A stretch of 64,000 nucleotides of DNA from Cheilinus undulatus. Lineage: Eukaryota; Chordata; Actinopteri; Labriformes; Labridae. Under the pieces are notes generated by a model. That model saw nothing but the letters and a program-made list of their open reading frames with translations, was not told the DNA's origin and ran no database searches. The stretch lies in the NCBI RefSeq assembly GCF_018320785.1, contig NC_054881.1, positions 20,522,275 to 20,586,274 of the forward strand, written 5' to 3'. Within the stretch, counting starts at the first letter, position 1; every line of letters begins with the position of its first letter. Position numbers and translations under genes: made by a program. Positions 24,101 through 38,150 of this stretch are shown one piece after another.

Positions 24101-27100
24101 ATCAACAGAACTCGACAAACTGCAGCATGTGTACAAATGACAACTTCCTGCGCATTGGCAGCCTCAGCCAGCGCTTTGATCTATTCCTAACTTATACCTC
24201 TACCTCTAAATTTTTCGAGTCCCCTTGCCTCTTGAAAAAGAGTTGAAAAGGTTGAAATCTTCACCTAAAAAATGGGATGACCCTTCAAGTTCCTGATTCA
24301 TCATCAGTTGTCATCAGCAGCATTTATGTCAACAGACGTGATGACATTACCGGACAATTCTACTACAGGGGATTTTTGATAATGCTTGTTCAAAATAAAA
24401 GGACCATGATGCATTGAAACAACAATAAATAAAGATATTAAATTGTTTTCAAGTCTCATTTATAAGGAACGACTTAAATCTATACACTTCTTTTGATGCT
24501 TAAGCAGCCATTTTGCTAGTGATTCACAAAGAATTGTTGTAGATTTTCCATTAAGTGTCAGTCTGAGGGGCCATGTACCCCTAGCATTTCACCTTGCCCT
24601 CTATCCCACCAAGAATCTAGAAACCCTACCCCCTAGATGTGAACATATGAAATGTAGGGCAGTTTCAAGTCGATACAAGTCAGAGGTGAGAGCATAATCA
24701 AGATTTACCGTCACTCTTTTCTCCTGCGGCTGAAAATGAGGTGGATATACCGTATCTGTAATGTGAAGTTGGCATTTAATACTGGTAGCCTGTAAAGCCA
24801 GCAATTAGCCACTGTGGTCTCCTTTTTCCCAGATTGCTAAATTGCTGCAGTTTGTGTTTTAAAAAGGAAAAAAAGAAAAACATTTCAGGCACCAAATAAG
24901 ATGCAGTTATCAAAAACTGGGCTACTGGGGCACCAGTATCCTGGTGGTTTTTGTGTTCGATGCACAGAGGCTGTTGTCCTCATCTTTTTCCCAACAAGAA
25001 CAAACATAAATCTTAAATCTTAAACATAAATCTACAGAAACCCAGAAAACTTTATTATGTATACAGGGATATTAATAACCAGGGTAAGCAATAAAAGTCT
25101 CAAAAATATCCTGACTTTGACATTTTAGTGTTATATTAACTGAAAAAGCATCTTTTTCATTGCCTGAAAGGTGATTTTTGATATGCCTGACGCCAGTGAA
25201 AAGCTTTAAAAACAATTAATAGAATGCATCAAAATGAGCCTAAACTAGAAAACAATGCTAAAACATTTGGTTACATTTTAATGAACAGCTACACAATGTT
25301 TAAACAAAACCCTCAAATTTTAGGATAGCTGATGTCAGGATTTTTACTTACACAGCTGACGGCAGTGATTGTGACAGAGCTCGATATGAAGCTGAGGCCA
25401 TTATTCATGCTGACGTGCAGAGTGGCAGTCCTGTAGAGAAGGTGTGAAGAGAAATAAGAATACATACATTTTGTTTATTTCATTATAAATACAACTTCTA
25501 ATAGTTCCTGCATCAACATATGTTCCAACAGAAGAAATTAAGACTATATCTTTGGGTAAGTATAAAATGTGTTGAGCTCATTCAAACAGCGTGTTTTGAT
25601 TTTAAATTGTGGTGCTGATCTGCAGCTCAGTAGCATAATGGAGACGTATGTCAACATGAGTTTATTTCAAAATCGTTTAGGTATGCCAATAACAAGCCAA
25701 AGTACTTAAAGTTGTACTCATAAAACATAGCAGATAATCTAATGTGTATTTTCAAAGCATGTTTGCTTCATACTATGTATGTAGTCAAAGTTGTCACCAT
25801 TTCTGCAGTTTGTTGACATTTTAACATAAATAAGAATGGAAAAAGCAGAGGAGAATGAAAACTGTGCACTGATTAACTGTCATGGAGAGGGATGAAGACT
25901 ATCTGATGAAAATGAAAAAGTTTCAGAATAATTTGAAGAACAGTTATGGTATTATTAAGTACTCATAACTGTAAAGGCATTGGTGAGTACCCAACTGTAA
26001 GTTCACATAATTTGTCTAGAAAAATGTGGCATTTATGCATCCCTAATCCTGTCATCAAACACTGAAAGAAGAGACAGAGCTGCTGTGCTGATGCCAGCTG
26101 CAAAGGAATCTTCACTTGGGGACAACTAAGTCTTTGAACACGTCTATATATCACTGTTTCTTTTAATGAAATACTAACATAGCAGCCTGCTGTCACCTGA
26201 GGATTCGAAACATACATAAATGTGCGGTGCAATAAAATATTCTGGTACTTTTACTCTTCAACACATCTGTGTTGTTAGCTGTGGCTTAAAGAGGAAAATG
26301 ATTACAAAGAGCTTTAAAAATCAGTGGGTTGGTGTTGCAAGAGGTGTATTTGTTAGCACTGTCACCTCACATCCTACACAGACAGCCCATTTTGTGTGGC
26401 GATCTCCGGCTACTCCTGCTTCCTCCCACAGTCTAAAGTTCATTTGGCTGACTGGTGACTCTAAATTATTCCTGTGTGAATGTGAATGGGCCTGGTCGTC
26501 TCTGCATGTCAGCCTGTGATTGACTGGTGACCAGTCCAAGGTGTACCCTGCCTCTCGCCTAACGACATCAGGATAGTCTGCAGCCCAGAAAGCCCCAAAC
26601 AAGACTAACAGTAAAGATGGACACCGACTCCTCAGGAACAGTAAGAATGTCATGTAGTCCTTTTCAGCTCTGGAGGTTTGTTAATCTGAATAAATCTGGA
26701 AGAGTTTCTTCCTAGAGCTGTTAATTTAGTCAGAATTTAGGTCAAAGTCTTTCAATCTCTTCAGTCATATATAATTGGGACAAAGCTAACAGTTTCACTT
26801 ACGTTCCCTCTTTTTCCAGGATAGGAGCTGGGCACAAAAGGTAAACATCTCTCACCACCAGAGGTCTTTTCACTGTGGAAACAGAACCAACATGCACATT
26901 TATTTTGTGATACACTATAATTACGTGATTTGAGAAAATAGAGTCTGTTATTTTGTTGAGTTAGACCTTTTTCTACCAGAAATATCAGGAGTTTAAAGCC
27001 TCAAAATATTCTTTTCATTATTAAATTCCTGGACTTCCTCTCTTTATGGAAAATGAAGCAAATGAGGCAGGAATGTGGTTTATTTAGGCTGGCTGAGTGA

Positions 27101-30100
27101 GCGGCTAGCAAAGACAGTGCTGGTCCCTGATGAGATCCACATTCCCCTTCAGACATCTGAGAGGCGTTGAGCGTTAAAGCAGCTGAGTCAGAGCGGGCTG
27201 AGCTGCTGATGGGTTTTTGGAGGATGGGGAGTTAAATCGCTGTGAGCCACAAAGAGCAGATCCCCTCCACCCAAACCCGTTATGTCCAGCCAAACCAAAC
27301 CTGGCACAGTGAAGTAAATGGCTACTGAGTCAAATACCAAAACACACTGCTTTTTTATTCTGTCTAATAATAGTTAGATGAGTTTTATGTAACTTTCAGT
27401 TTCACACACCTACACGTTTGTCTAGAGTTTTCAGTTTCACTATACAGTATGAATGACAGAATGACACACAGAGTATCTCACTCAGTGTGATTACATGCAG
27501 TTAGAAGAAATCATATTGTGTTAAACGACACAAAACTGGACTTTAAAGTTACTTCTCAACATGTAAGTCCAACTGAAATCAATCTAAATTAAGTTTCTCA
27601 AAGTTACACAAAAACAACAAGATAATGTGTTTGGAGATTGATTTATTCTTGCATGTTTACACCTCAGTCAGGCCAGACTGGAGTAAGTGTACTACAGAAG
27701 ATCCACAGTCTCTATGTCATGCTTGTCCCAGAAACCAAACAGCATAAATGCTAGGCATAGCATTGTAGTCTATTAGTAATCAATAAACTGGAGGTATGGC
27801 ATTCATCTCACATGTAACTGAAGTAAAGTGTAAGGCGCAAGTGTACTGTGTGTAATTTACAAAACAAACTAAAATGAAATAAAATCACTGACAAACATCA
27901 TTCTTTTTTTAAATGTCTTTGTCTTTGATTTTAACTAGACAGATAGACTGTTTCATATATCCATGGATATATTCCATATAAAGCTTATGAATAAAAGCCA
28001 TGAAGCATTTACTTACTGAAAGTCACAGTGTCATTGATGCGAAAGCTGCAGAGAACCTTCTGGACGTCCCGGGCATGATAGAAACCGTTTCCTTTGACGA
28101 CCACCTGGAACGATTCTAAAAAATACAAATACAAATATCATTGACATCCCCTTTCTTGTGGTAAAAACTAGGAATTTTGGATTAATTCTTTTTTTTTCTG
28201 TGCAATTTGGTTGAACCAATGTGAATGTATGTAGTGCCAAATCCTGACAAAAGTAATCTCAGGTTACTTTACAGAAGGGCAGGGATAGATTTTGCTTGTT
28301 ATGACCTCAATACTGTGTCCTAACTGGATGTGATGCCAGTGAGCATCAACGTCCCAATCAGCTTGTTAATATTGATTCATACTGAAGTGCCCTGACAGCA
28401 TATCAGCAAAACATTTTTCCTCTGTCAGTGGGCAAAGAGGACAGAATATTTACTTGCTCTGAAGAGCTTGTTAGTTTGTTTTACAAAGTGGAGTTAGCTG
28501 TGTATTAATATTACCCATTTCTGTGTTTAAATGTATTGTGCTCTGACTTGTACCAGCACAGAGACAAAACCTTGAGGCTCAAAGCTGGTAAATGATCATC
28601 AACACTAAGCTAGTGCTAGTTTCATATCCTTTAGATGAGAACATCTCCCTAACTCACTGTATATAACACCCTTGTATGTAGCTTTTTAAAGCACTAGTAA
28701 CTAAACCAACTTCCCCACTGTTAGGACCTTGTATCACAAATTAGACATTTCTTTTGGTCTCTTTACCTCCTTCACAGATGCTAGACGGCTCTACAGCCAG
28801 TATCTCAATGCACGATCTCTTCAGGATCTAAAACCACATATAAAAAATATTTTGAGTAAAAGCACTCTTGGTTAAATGATGACAGACATTTAATGATATC
28901 TAGATGTCATGCAGTTACCGAGTCTATGACCCCTTGCAGGGCCTGAAATCCATCATTCACAGGAAACACGTGGTCTTTACTGTCAGCGATGGTTGAGAGC
29001 TGTAAGGAAACATTACTCAGTGAATTTATGTCTCATAGTTCATACAGCTGATCCATAATCCACTGGTTCACTGTAGAATTAAATGACAGAATGGTTTACC
29101 TGGGTTTCATTGAAGTCTTTGACTCCCACACAGTACACTGTGGCTCCTAGCTGCCGCGCTCTGCTGGCCTGATTTCAGTGAAAGAATAATAGATATCACA
29201 AAAAGAAAACTTGTCTTTAAGGGTCAAAACTTTTAAGCTTCTTTCATCAGGGCTATTCTTTGTTCTCTGCAATATTTTGCTTGTAACAGTTGCCTGAACA
29301 TCAGTCATATGGACTCGGGCACAACAAGCCTTTACCATGTTAAGATCTTTGATTTTCTAGCGCTTTTAAGCACAAAATGGCAAAAGACACAAAAAAGCGT
29401 TTCTGCTATTGGAAAATTATGAGTTTTGACTCATTAACAGTGCATTAAAACTCTCTCGGTTTTTACATCACCTCTCTTTGTGCCATGTCAAACTGATTTT
29501 CCCTCAGTTCCCCATCCGTCAGGGCGATGATTACACTCGCTGTCCGGTAACCTGAGCAGGAGATTTACAGTAAATAGCTGTTTAAGTCACATGTTAGGTC
29601 ACTGTCAACCAGGCCCACCCACAGATTTTGAATGGACCCCTGAAAAATCCAGTAATTGGACCCTTCCAAGCTGTGATTAATTGATGATATCAATGGATGT
29701 GTGTTGGATCAGTAGCATTGGTGCTAGCACGCTGGTTAACAGTTACTTCATTTTGGAGCTGAGAAGTGTGTCGGGCTATTATTGGGTTCTTATGTTCAAA
29801 TTATTTATTTGTGACACTTTTTAACGACTTTTCATCATCCTTTCCGCTCATTTTGCCACATTTTTTTTCCACATTTAACCCATTTTGCCCCTTTCAGCCA
29901 ATTTTAGCTACTTTTTAATGGCTTTTCACCATTTTTACTGCCCATTTTCACCACTACATTCTGTTGTGCTGCTTTATCCAATTTTGCCTCTTTTAACCTA
30001 ACATAAAATATGGTTGTATCGGATTAACTTTACAACAGATCATGATTTTCCTGACCTCCATGGCTCCCCCCATTTGACTAAGCCCCAGAGAGCTTTTCCC

Positions 30101-33100
30101 TTTATCCCCCCTTATGGGCAGCCTTGCTGTCAACCGTTAACATTAGAATTGCAATCAAGCCATTTATAAACAATTTCAAGCATATTAGTCACACTGAAGA
30201 AGGCATTTTGTATGAGGATTTTTCCACATGTTTAAGCGAGCTATGATGATGAATAAAGAATACATCCTTAGAAAACGAATGATGAAGTGTAAAAACTAAA
30301 TAATGGACTCACCATCTCCGGTGGCGTAATAAATTTGCTCACTGGCCTGAAACAGAAGATTTTCGGCGTCAGCGGTTAAACATTGAAACGGACCTCATTA
30401 TAAAAGGTTCAGATGCCATCCTGTTGCATAAGCGGCTTTTCATTGATTTAACAGATGGCTTACTCTTTTTAAACCTTTGTCCATGTAGGTGTCTCCACCC
30501 GGCTGCACCATACGGAGCTCCTCTAGTTTGTCCCGAATCTGCTCTCTATTCATAACCATTAAAATATACATTAATGAGAGGAAATGAGATTGTGCATATG
30601 CTTTATTCAAGAAAAATATACAAAGTTACAACAAAATCATTTAGGTATTTCATGGAGGCTGTGCATGTGTTTACCTGTTTTCTGTTAGTGCCATCAGAGT
30701 CCGGCCTTCAGTGGAAAACACAATAAAAGACATCCGCAGTTGAGGGCTGGAGAGAAAAGACGCAAGTCTTAGGTTTCACATTTTATTGTTTAATCACTTC
30801 TCCGTTAAAAACTGGAATTTCTATGTGGACCCACCTGATAAACTTGTGAGCCAGGTGATCAACAAAGTAGTAAATCTCATTCCAGTAATGTTGAACACTG
30901 CCAGACCTGAGGAAGATTCATGGAATGCCATTAAACTAAGTTGTTTTTCAAAGAAATTCTGTTTAAGATGGAAACAAACAATAAATCAAAACATTGAAAG
31001 GAGTGCTCAAGTTATTTAGAGTCACATTTTTATGAATTTGAAGGATTCCAACAGACACGAAGCTTAAATCCTCAGAATGGAACTTAGAAGATTTAAAGAT
31101 AAAATGACCCTTAAAGTTTAAATTGGTGTTAAAGATTTTAATGACAAGGTAACTTAGGGTTGGAGAGGTTATTTGCAAAGAGTATTTTTTTAATCATAAA
31201 TTAATCTGCTCAATCACTTGTTCTTTTAAGTATCAGACAATGGAGAAGGTAAGTTTTCATGCCTCAAAAGGGCGTTCTTCAAATCTTAACCAACCCTTCA
31301 AAACACAAACGACTTAACTTTACTACCAAATAAGTCACAAAATCCCTAAAACCTTTAACATTTTTCAGTCATGGACTATTATAGATTCTTTTTACTCTAA
31401 TCTAAAAGTTTAAAACTTCAATGAGAGGATATTAAGTTTCATAAAGCATAATGAAGTTATCAACACTGGCTTCATGAGCGATGAAAGTAAACAAGACCAT
31501 CAGCTACTAGAGTATTTTTGCTACAGTTGTTTTTAATGCCTGTGAATGCTGCTGCAGGGTAGGTGGTAGCTCTCTGTCATTATCATAAAACTCACCAGTA
31601 GTCTGGCTTTGACAACACATTATGACACATCGCAAGAAAATGATTTCCTTATTTCATCTAAAAATAGTTTTTGAACTTGCATTTGACTTTAGGTTAAGTC
31701 ACACCTTATAATAACCAACCTAGTTAGAGATTCATTCCTTATTGCACATTTAGGAAAAGTCATATTTCACTATAAATTCCTTGGGTATGAAAAGGAGACT
31801 TTAAATGATCTACTTTTCACTTTTACTTGAGTGGATTTTAACCAAAGAAACTGAACTTTTTCTTGAGTAGAGTAGTCTTGTACTTCTTCCACCTCTGATG
31901 GAGTGCATTTTTGTTGAACAGAGAAAATTCACAGCAAGAATTAAGCAGTGGAAGTAGGTGGAGCATAGCTACGCATCTCTACTTATCATCTTTCTGAACT
32001 GTTTGATTAAAAGCCCCCTGGCAGCAGAATTTAAATACTGCTCTATCAAAACTATGCACCCATATACAGGACAAAACCAGCAATGACATTTAAAGTAACA
32101 CATTGTCCACAGGGAGCACCAATCTCAAGAACTAGAGGCTTATCACAGGAGCTTTAACTGATCAAAATCATTGCCTTTTTATGCAAAATGAAGTAACCAC
32201 CTATTTGTCTTTGCAGTAATCTCTAAGAATATTGAATAAAAAATTTGAGAGTGATCATAGTCCCTGCACATTTAGCCTTGGGTTAAGAACTGGCATGCTT
32301 TAATTTGCTAGTATGCAGTCCATTGCATTACAATACAAATTCATTTGTCTGGAGTCTCATCTGTTTATGGTAGAATTATATAGTCTTATTGCTGATGGTA
32401 TGAAAGATCTTCTATATCTTTCTGTCTTTCTTTGGATATCAAATTCTTTTGTTTTGCTATAAGCATACCCTAAACATTTTGTATGTAATACAGCTTTATG
32501 TGGCTTTATGGGCCCATATTTCTCTTCATAACTGAGAAACTAGATCAAAAAGAGTCAGTGAGTTTTTCTCTTTCTCTTTCTGAGAGCTGATGCTTAATGT
32601 TTCCATTTATTTCCTGTGGCTCCACTGCTCTTATTAAAATACCAAAACAAAAGCAGAAGTGCCACGTCTCTGTCTCAGATGACTCCAGCTTCGTGTCGGC
32701 TCCTGATCTTGAAAACAGGTGCTGACTCGATCAAACAATTAGCAGACTGACGCAGATTTCAAAGCACTAATCACTACTTAAAGAGTCAAGTTTACTCAAC
32801 CTGTGCAGCCCCCTTTCTGCCTCTCTCCCTCCCTCATGTTTTTGTTCATCCTGTGATGTGAGCCTTGGTGCACACACGTCAGGATCTGGGGATCTTTTGA
32901 ACATCTGGCTCTAATGGAGAAAGGGTTCTGCAGTGTGGGGCAGAGTAATGAAAGTAGGACTAGATGAGGACTCCTGTCTGTGAGATGTGGCCACAGTTTG
33001 ACAGGAGAAATGTCTGCAGTGTACTTTATCACATCAAAACATCCATCATCATGGAAACACATCATCAAGTCCTACCTTTAAGGTGCTCCTGCTGAATGTT

Positions 33101-36100
33101 TATTAGGAGTAGTATACTTGACATAAACACGTCTATATGACCTGTTCAGAAGCTTCACATTAGCTTCATGACAGTTTAATGGACGGTGTAATTTAACCCA
33201 TTTGCCTGAGCTCACAGGACATTCTCTGCTGGCGTGTTTGCCCAATAAGAAACCACACACTGCAAACAGAGTTGAGCCACTAACTGAACTATTCTGATAA
33301 AAAGGCCAGTGCAGTTCTGAAGCAAATGTTCCTACTTTTATGCAAGCATTTTCTGTGGTTAGTAAACATCAAATCTTGAGTTTTAAATATTTGTTAGGAA
33401 TCTTCTTCCAGCATATTTTAACCTCCTGAGTAATGTAAGATTTTGTTGATGTTGAAACCACCTGTCAACAAATCTTATCTCTTTCTTAATCATGCCCTAT
33501 AAAGTGCATCAGCTGTCGGTAAAACAGCTGACTAGTAACACAATAATAGCCAGCTACTTTCTCCTCTTGTTTACCTAATAAGATAGTTTAACTATACATT
33601 TTTAGACAATGTATCAACTTTAAGTAATATTGTACTGTAATGTATGTAGTAAACATGTTTTGAAAATCTAATTTTTCAAAAAATCACTAATAAATGCTGT
33701 ATTTGGCTGCTATGTAAGGTTTCTGATATAGATTTTAAACTTTCAGCATCTTGCTTTAACTGAAGTGCTTAAAGCAGTTAGCACTTGTGTCTCACAAGAT
33801 TTGTCTTTTATAGTAAATCCCTTGTTTTTAGATCAACCATGTGAAAAATAAAAGCTCAAATCTTGCAACACTGGGCTGAGGAGACAAGCCCAGATTATAC
33901 TTTTACAGACCATTACAGAAAGAAAACCCAGAGAGGAAAAATAGCAGACTAATATTGTTGGAAACTGCTGTTCTGTACAGTAACAAATGAAAAGACTTCT
34001 CCAAATCCCGACGTCAAATATTCAGTTAATTCGATCAAAGTCTGCCTTTTAACTAACGTTTCTGTCCCATAACACTGACTGAAAATGACAGCTATAAGCA
34101 GTCATCTAAATATGTCTAGCTCATTGGTTTCTAACTTTTTCACTCACACCTAAGATCAAGCCAAAATCTCAAGGCACACCATATTCATTTCCAAACAAAA
34201 TAGCCTCTTTAACATGTTTCACTGAATCTTTACTTGTTGAATAGTTGCAATAATACTGTAAGGTTGAATGAATTCCCATGGCACACTTCGTCATGCCTCA
34301 AGGCACATCAGTACGCCTTAAGACACCATTTGAGAACCACTGGTCTAGTTTCCATGATTAAGCTAGTGCTAGCTATTTTGCACTCACATGTACTTGATAA
34401 CAGATTTGCCCAACGGTGGCATTATCGACTCAAACACACCCTAAATGCATGTGTACATGCGTACTTTATAGACTTTCATCCTGGCAGCACTGTAAGGAGA
34501 AAGACTGCCATCTACTGCCATATGGGAGTACAAAACATCCCATAAGCGAAGTTCTGGCTCAGACTTTTCTGGTCAAAGTTATTTAAAACATGTTCTTGGT
34601 ATTGCCTAAGGATCAAATGTGACAAAAATGTACAGTTTGAATGGGACTGTCAGCATTATTGCATTAATCCTGACTAATTAAGGTCCATAAGTGGTGCATT
34701 ATCTTCTTTTAAAATCACCATTAATAACATTATTTCACTTTAAAACTCACAAACAGCTCAGCAGACAAGCCAAGAGTTACCTGCACCTTGAGTTATCAAA
34801 CATGCCTTTGCAGCTCTTATGGAGACTTTTCTAGCAAGCCTGGAACTTGGGTGACTTTCCGGGACATTTAAAAATAAAATACACACCAGTAACTCTGATA
34901 TTGAACACGTTTTTTAATATTTTTCAATCATTCCTGCAGTTAGCTTTAGCGTTAGCCACCATAATGTTTCCCCTGATGCATTGTGGCAGGCTGTTCCACT
35001 GTCACGCCATGCTTTGCCAAACTGCATGCTTCAACACTTTGAAACTGGATGAGAGGACCTGGGGAGTTTATAAGGGAGAGAGAGAGACAGAGAAGCTAAG
35101 ATGTGGCCCTCTGTGTTCCTGCAGACAGGAACCGCTCGAATGATTCCAAAAAGCACTGGGCTTTTTAGTAAATATGAAAATATTTCAAAGACTTTTTGTC
35201 ATAGACTGATTTTTTTTTTCACTTTTGTCTGTACAGTCACATAACTTTTTTTAAAAATTCCAGTGACATTGCTGCAGCACACACATTCTCAAAGTCCAGG
35301 TCTTCCTGAAAAAGGATGTTTAGAGCTTAAAGTCCAGGCGAGACAGACCGGTTAAAAATTAGCTTAGGTCAATTATTTACATCAAGAATCTAAATCAATA
35401 TCTTAATTTTTCTGCAGTTGTTAGGTGATGTGAACATGTGTCATTTTTGAGATGGCGTATAAGATGCCAAGTGTTGCAGATCCACATAGTGTTCAATGGC
35501 AGCTGCCCTAAACTTTCTCTGCACCCCAGGGATCCATGCAGTCACGTGACAGCAGACGAGTTCCCACAACAATTACCTGCTTAATTTGTTACCATATTGC
35601 AGGGAATAAAGTGTTGGATGCTCAAAATCCTCCTAAAGGATGACTCCTCGATGCCTGGTATTACTTAAACTTCACTTTGCTTAATGAACTTAGGCTGTCT
35701 ACTATTCACCACGAGCTGACTACTCAATAACTGCGCAGAAAGCCATACATGTTTATGCAGCAAAAAGCAGTTTTTGACCCCAAGAACTTCATCCTGTTGT
35801 TGGCAGTGTTTCCCTACCATTCTATTAGGGGGTGTCCCGGCTCCCCAACGGCATCCTCCGCCCCACTTGAACGTCAAGTCAATTTTATCTAATTGTATTT
35901 TCTATCTAGCGCCAGATCACAACAGAAGTCATTTAAGCACCTTCCCTATAGAGCAGGTCTCTACCCGGTCCCTTTATTACAGTTTTTCTCAGTCGCTTTG
36001 GTACATTTCTCAGATCAGAAATGAAATTCTCAAAACTACTTGTTCATCTTCACATCATTGTGTCACTTGTGCACATCAAAAAAGCAGTTTCTCATTTCTT

Positions 36101-38078
36101 TGAACAGTTGCAAATGCTTTGGTACATCCATGCAAATGATTATGCACAATTCTCTGCTGTTTCCTACATTATCAGTTGCTTAAGTCATGTTGATCAAAAT
36201 GTATTATAATGGGTCTCTGTTGAATAGCCTCACCCCCCACAACATTTAGGCATTAGTTCATTGCATAAGTCTTTACATACAAAATGGTTGAACATGTTGT
36301 CATAATATGTCAAGCATATTTCTATACATTTCCATTAGACTTTTTTTCCTAAGTCTGTCCTGAATTGGTAAATGCTCCCAGGTGAATTTTGACTTTATCT
36401 AAAGAAGGGAAGTGTGTGAAGCATTAGATCAACCAATGATCAACAAATTTGATTGAGGAGCATCTGATGATTGAGGAATTTTCTCAGCATGGAGATGGAA
36501 AGTATATGATCATCAGCCACATACACAGATGACCCTTCTGGCTGCCATGGATGCAGCGTGTGATGACATCACAGCAGATACCTGCAGAGGCTGGATAAGA
36601 CACTCGAAAAGATTCTTTCCACGCTGCATTGCAAGAGAAGATATTCGTTGTGATGTGGATGAGAATTTGTGCCCAACAGACAGGAATGTCAGGAGGTGTA
36701 GGAAGACTGCAATGTAATTCCTACAGTACTGCATGTACAGTTTTCCCCAAGACGACTGTCCCATGTTCACATTTCTACTTTTGTTGTTTTTGTTTTTTTC
36801 TTTGTGCTATGCAGTGCTGTCTTTTCCTTTCTGTATCGCAATGACATAGTCTGTCAACAAATTACAGAATAAACAGTGAAGGCGTAAATGTGAATCTTAT
36901 CCAGTCTCTTGCAATCTCCCTCATACACTAAGGTGTAACTTACAATTTACAATAATTGTCATCAAAACTTTAGCCATAGTTTACATCAGAACATCCCTCC
37001 AGAGAACACTGTTACATTGACAGCATGACTAAGCAATCTGACTGTCTTATCCGTACACAATGACACAAGGACTTGTCATTCTGATGGCACTGACATGTTC
37101 ATTGACACAGATATTTACTTTTGAGAGATGAACTAAGCATTTTCAGCAAGAGGCTGGCTTTTGCAGGTAATCCATGATGTTTTGCTATTTGTACGAAATG
37201 CTTTGAGAAATGCACTTACTGCTTTGCAAATGTCGAGGATGATTCGAGAAATGTACCAAAGCGACTGAGAAAAACTGTAAACAAACGAAATAACTTTGTT
37301 TTATTTATCTTGTTTACATGAATGTGTTTAATTTCTGAGTCCTGGTTTTCTGCTCGTTCCCTCTGACTCCATGACTAGTGCTGAGCAAACCCACAAGCTC
37401 GCTGACCAGAGAGCCCCGCCCCCTCCTCCTCGTGTCAGAGCTGGGGTCTGATGTTTGCTAGGATGCTTTGACTCAGTATCATGAGACAGAGTTCTCCAAT
37501 GCAACTGATTTATCCTCTAAAGTTGTGTATGAACCGATGTGCTGCTTGTTTTACATCTGAGATAGTTGAACGAGCACTGGATTTCAGCGCGAGATTGCAG
37601 CAATTGTGCAGAATTTATTAAATTCTCACAACAAATCTGACAATTATAATGCAGGAAAATCCTGCAATCCCCCATATATCAAGCTGCAAACTGATAAACC
37701 GGTGGGAAATGTGGTTAAAATCAGCGACAGCCGGGCTCATGTCTGCACCAACTCCCTCTTGATCTTATCACCACAGCAGGCAGAAATATACACGGCCCTT
37801 CACGGATGTGTGTGGGCAGGTAAGTCGTGAATATCGGAGGGGATCAGTTCCTATACAGACTGAGCGGTCACCTGATGATCATTTTAACATTCAGTCATCA
37901 GGGACCAATAAACTGGTGGACGAACCCCTTTGTCTTGTTCCTGCTCGTGTCATACTCATGTCAGATGTCAGACTCATTTGCATGTGGGGAGGCCTTTTAG
38001 ACAGCATAGGTAAACTTTACACTTAATATTGGTGTCATACAGTCCTAAAGTTACTCCTGTGTCAGGAAGGCAAATAAT

Positions 38079-38150
<72 letters not shown>

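Noticed and set aside
26220..26653. Two frames of 99 and 110 codons
   Set aside because: They translate the SINE-like repeat at 26325-26600 in two directions.
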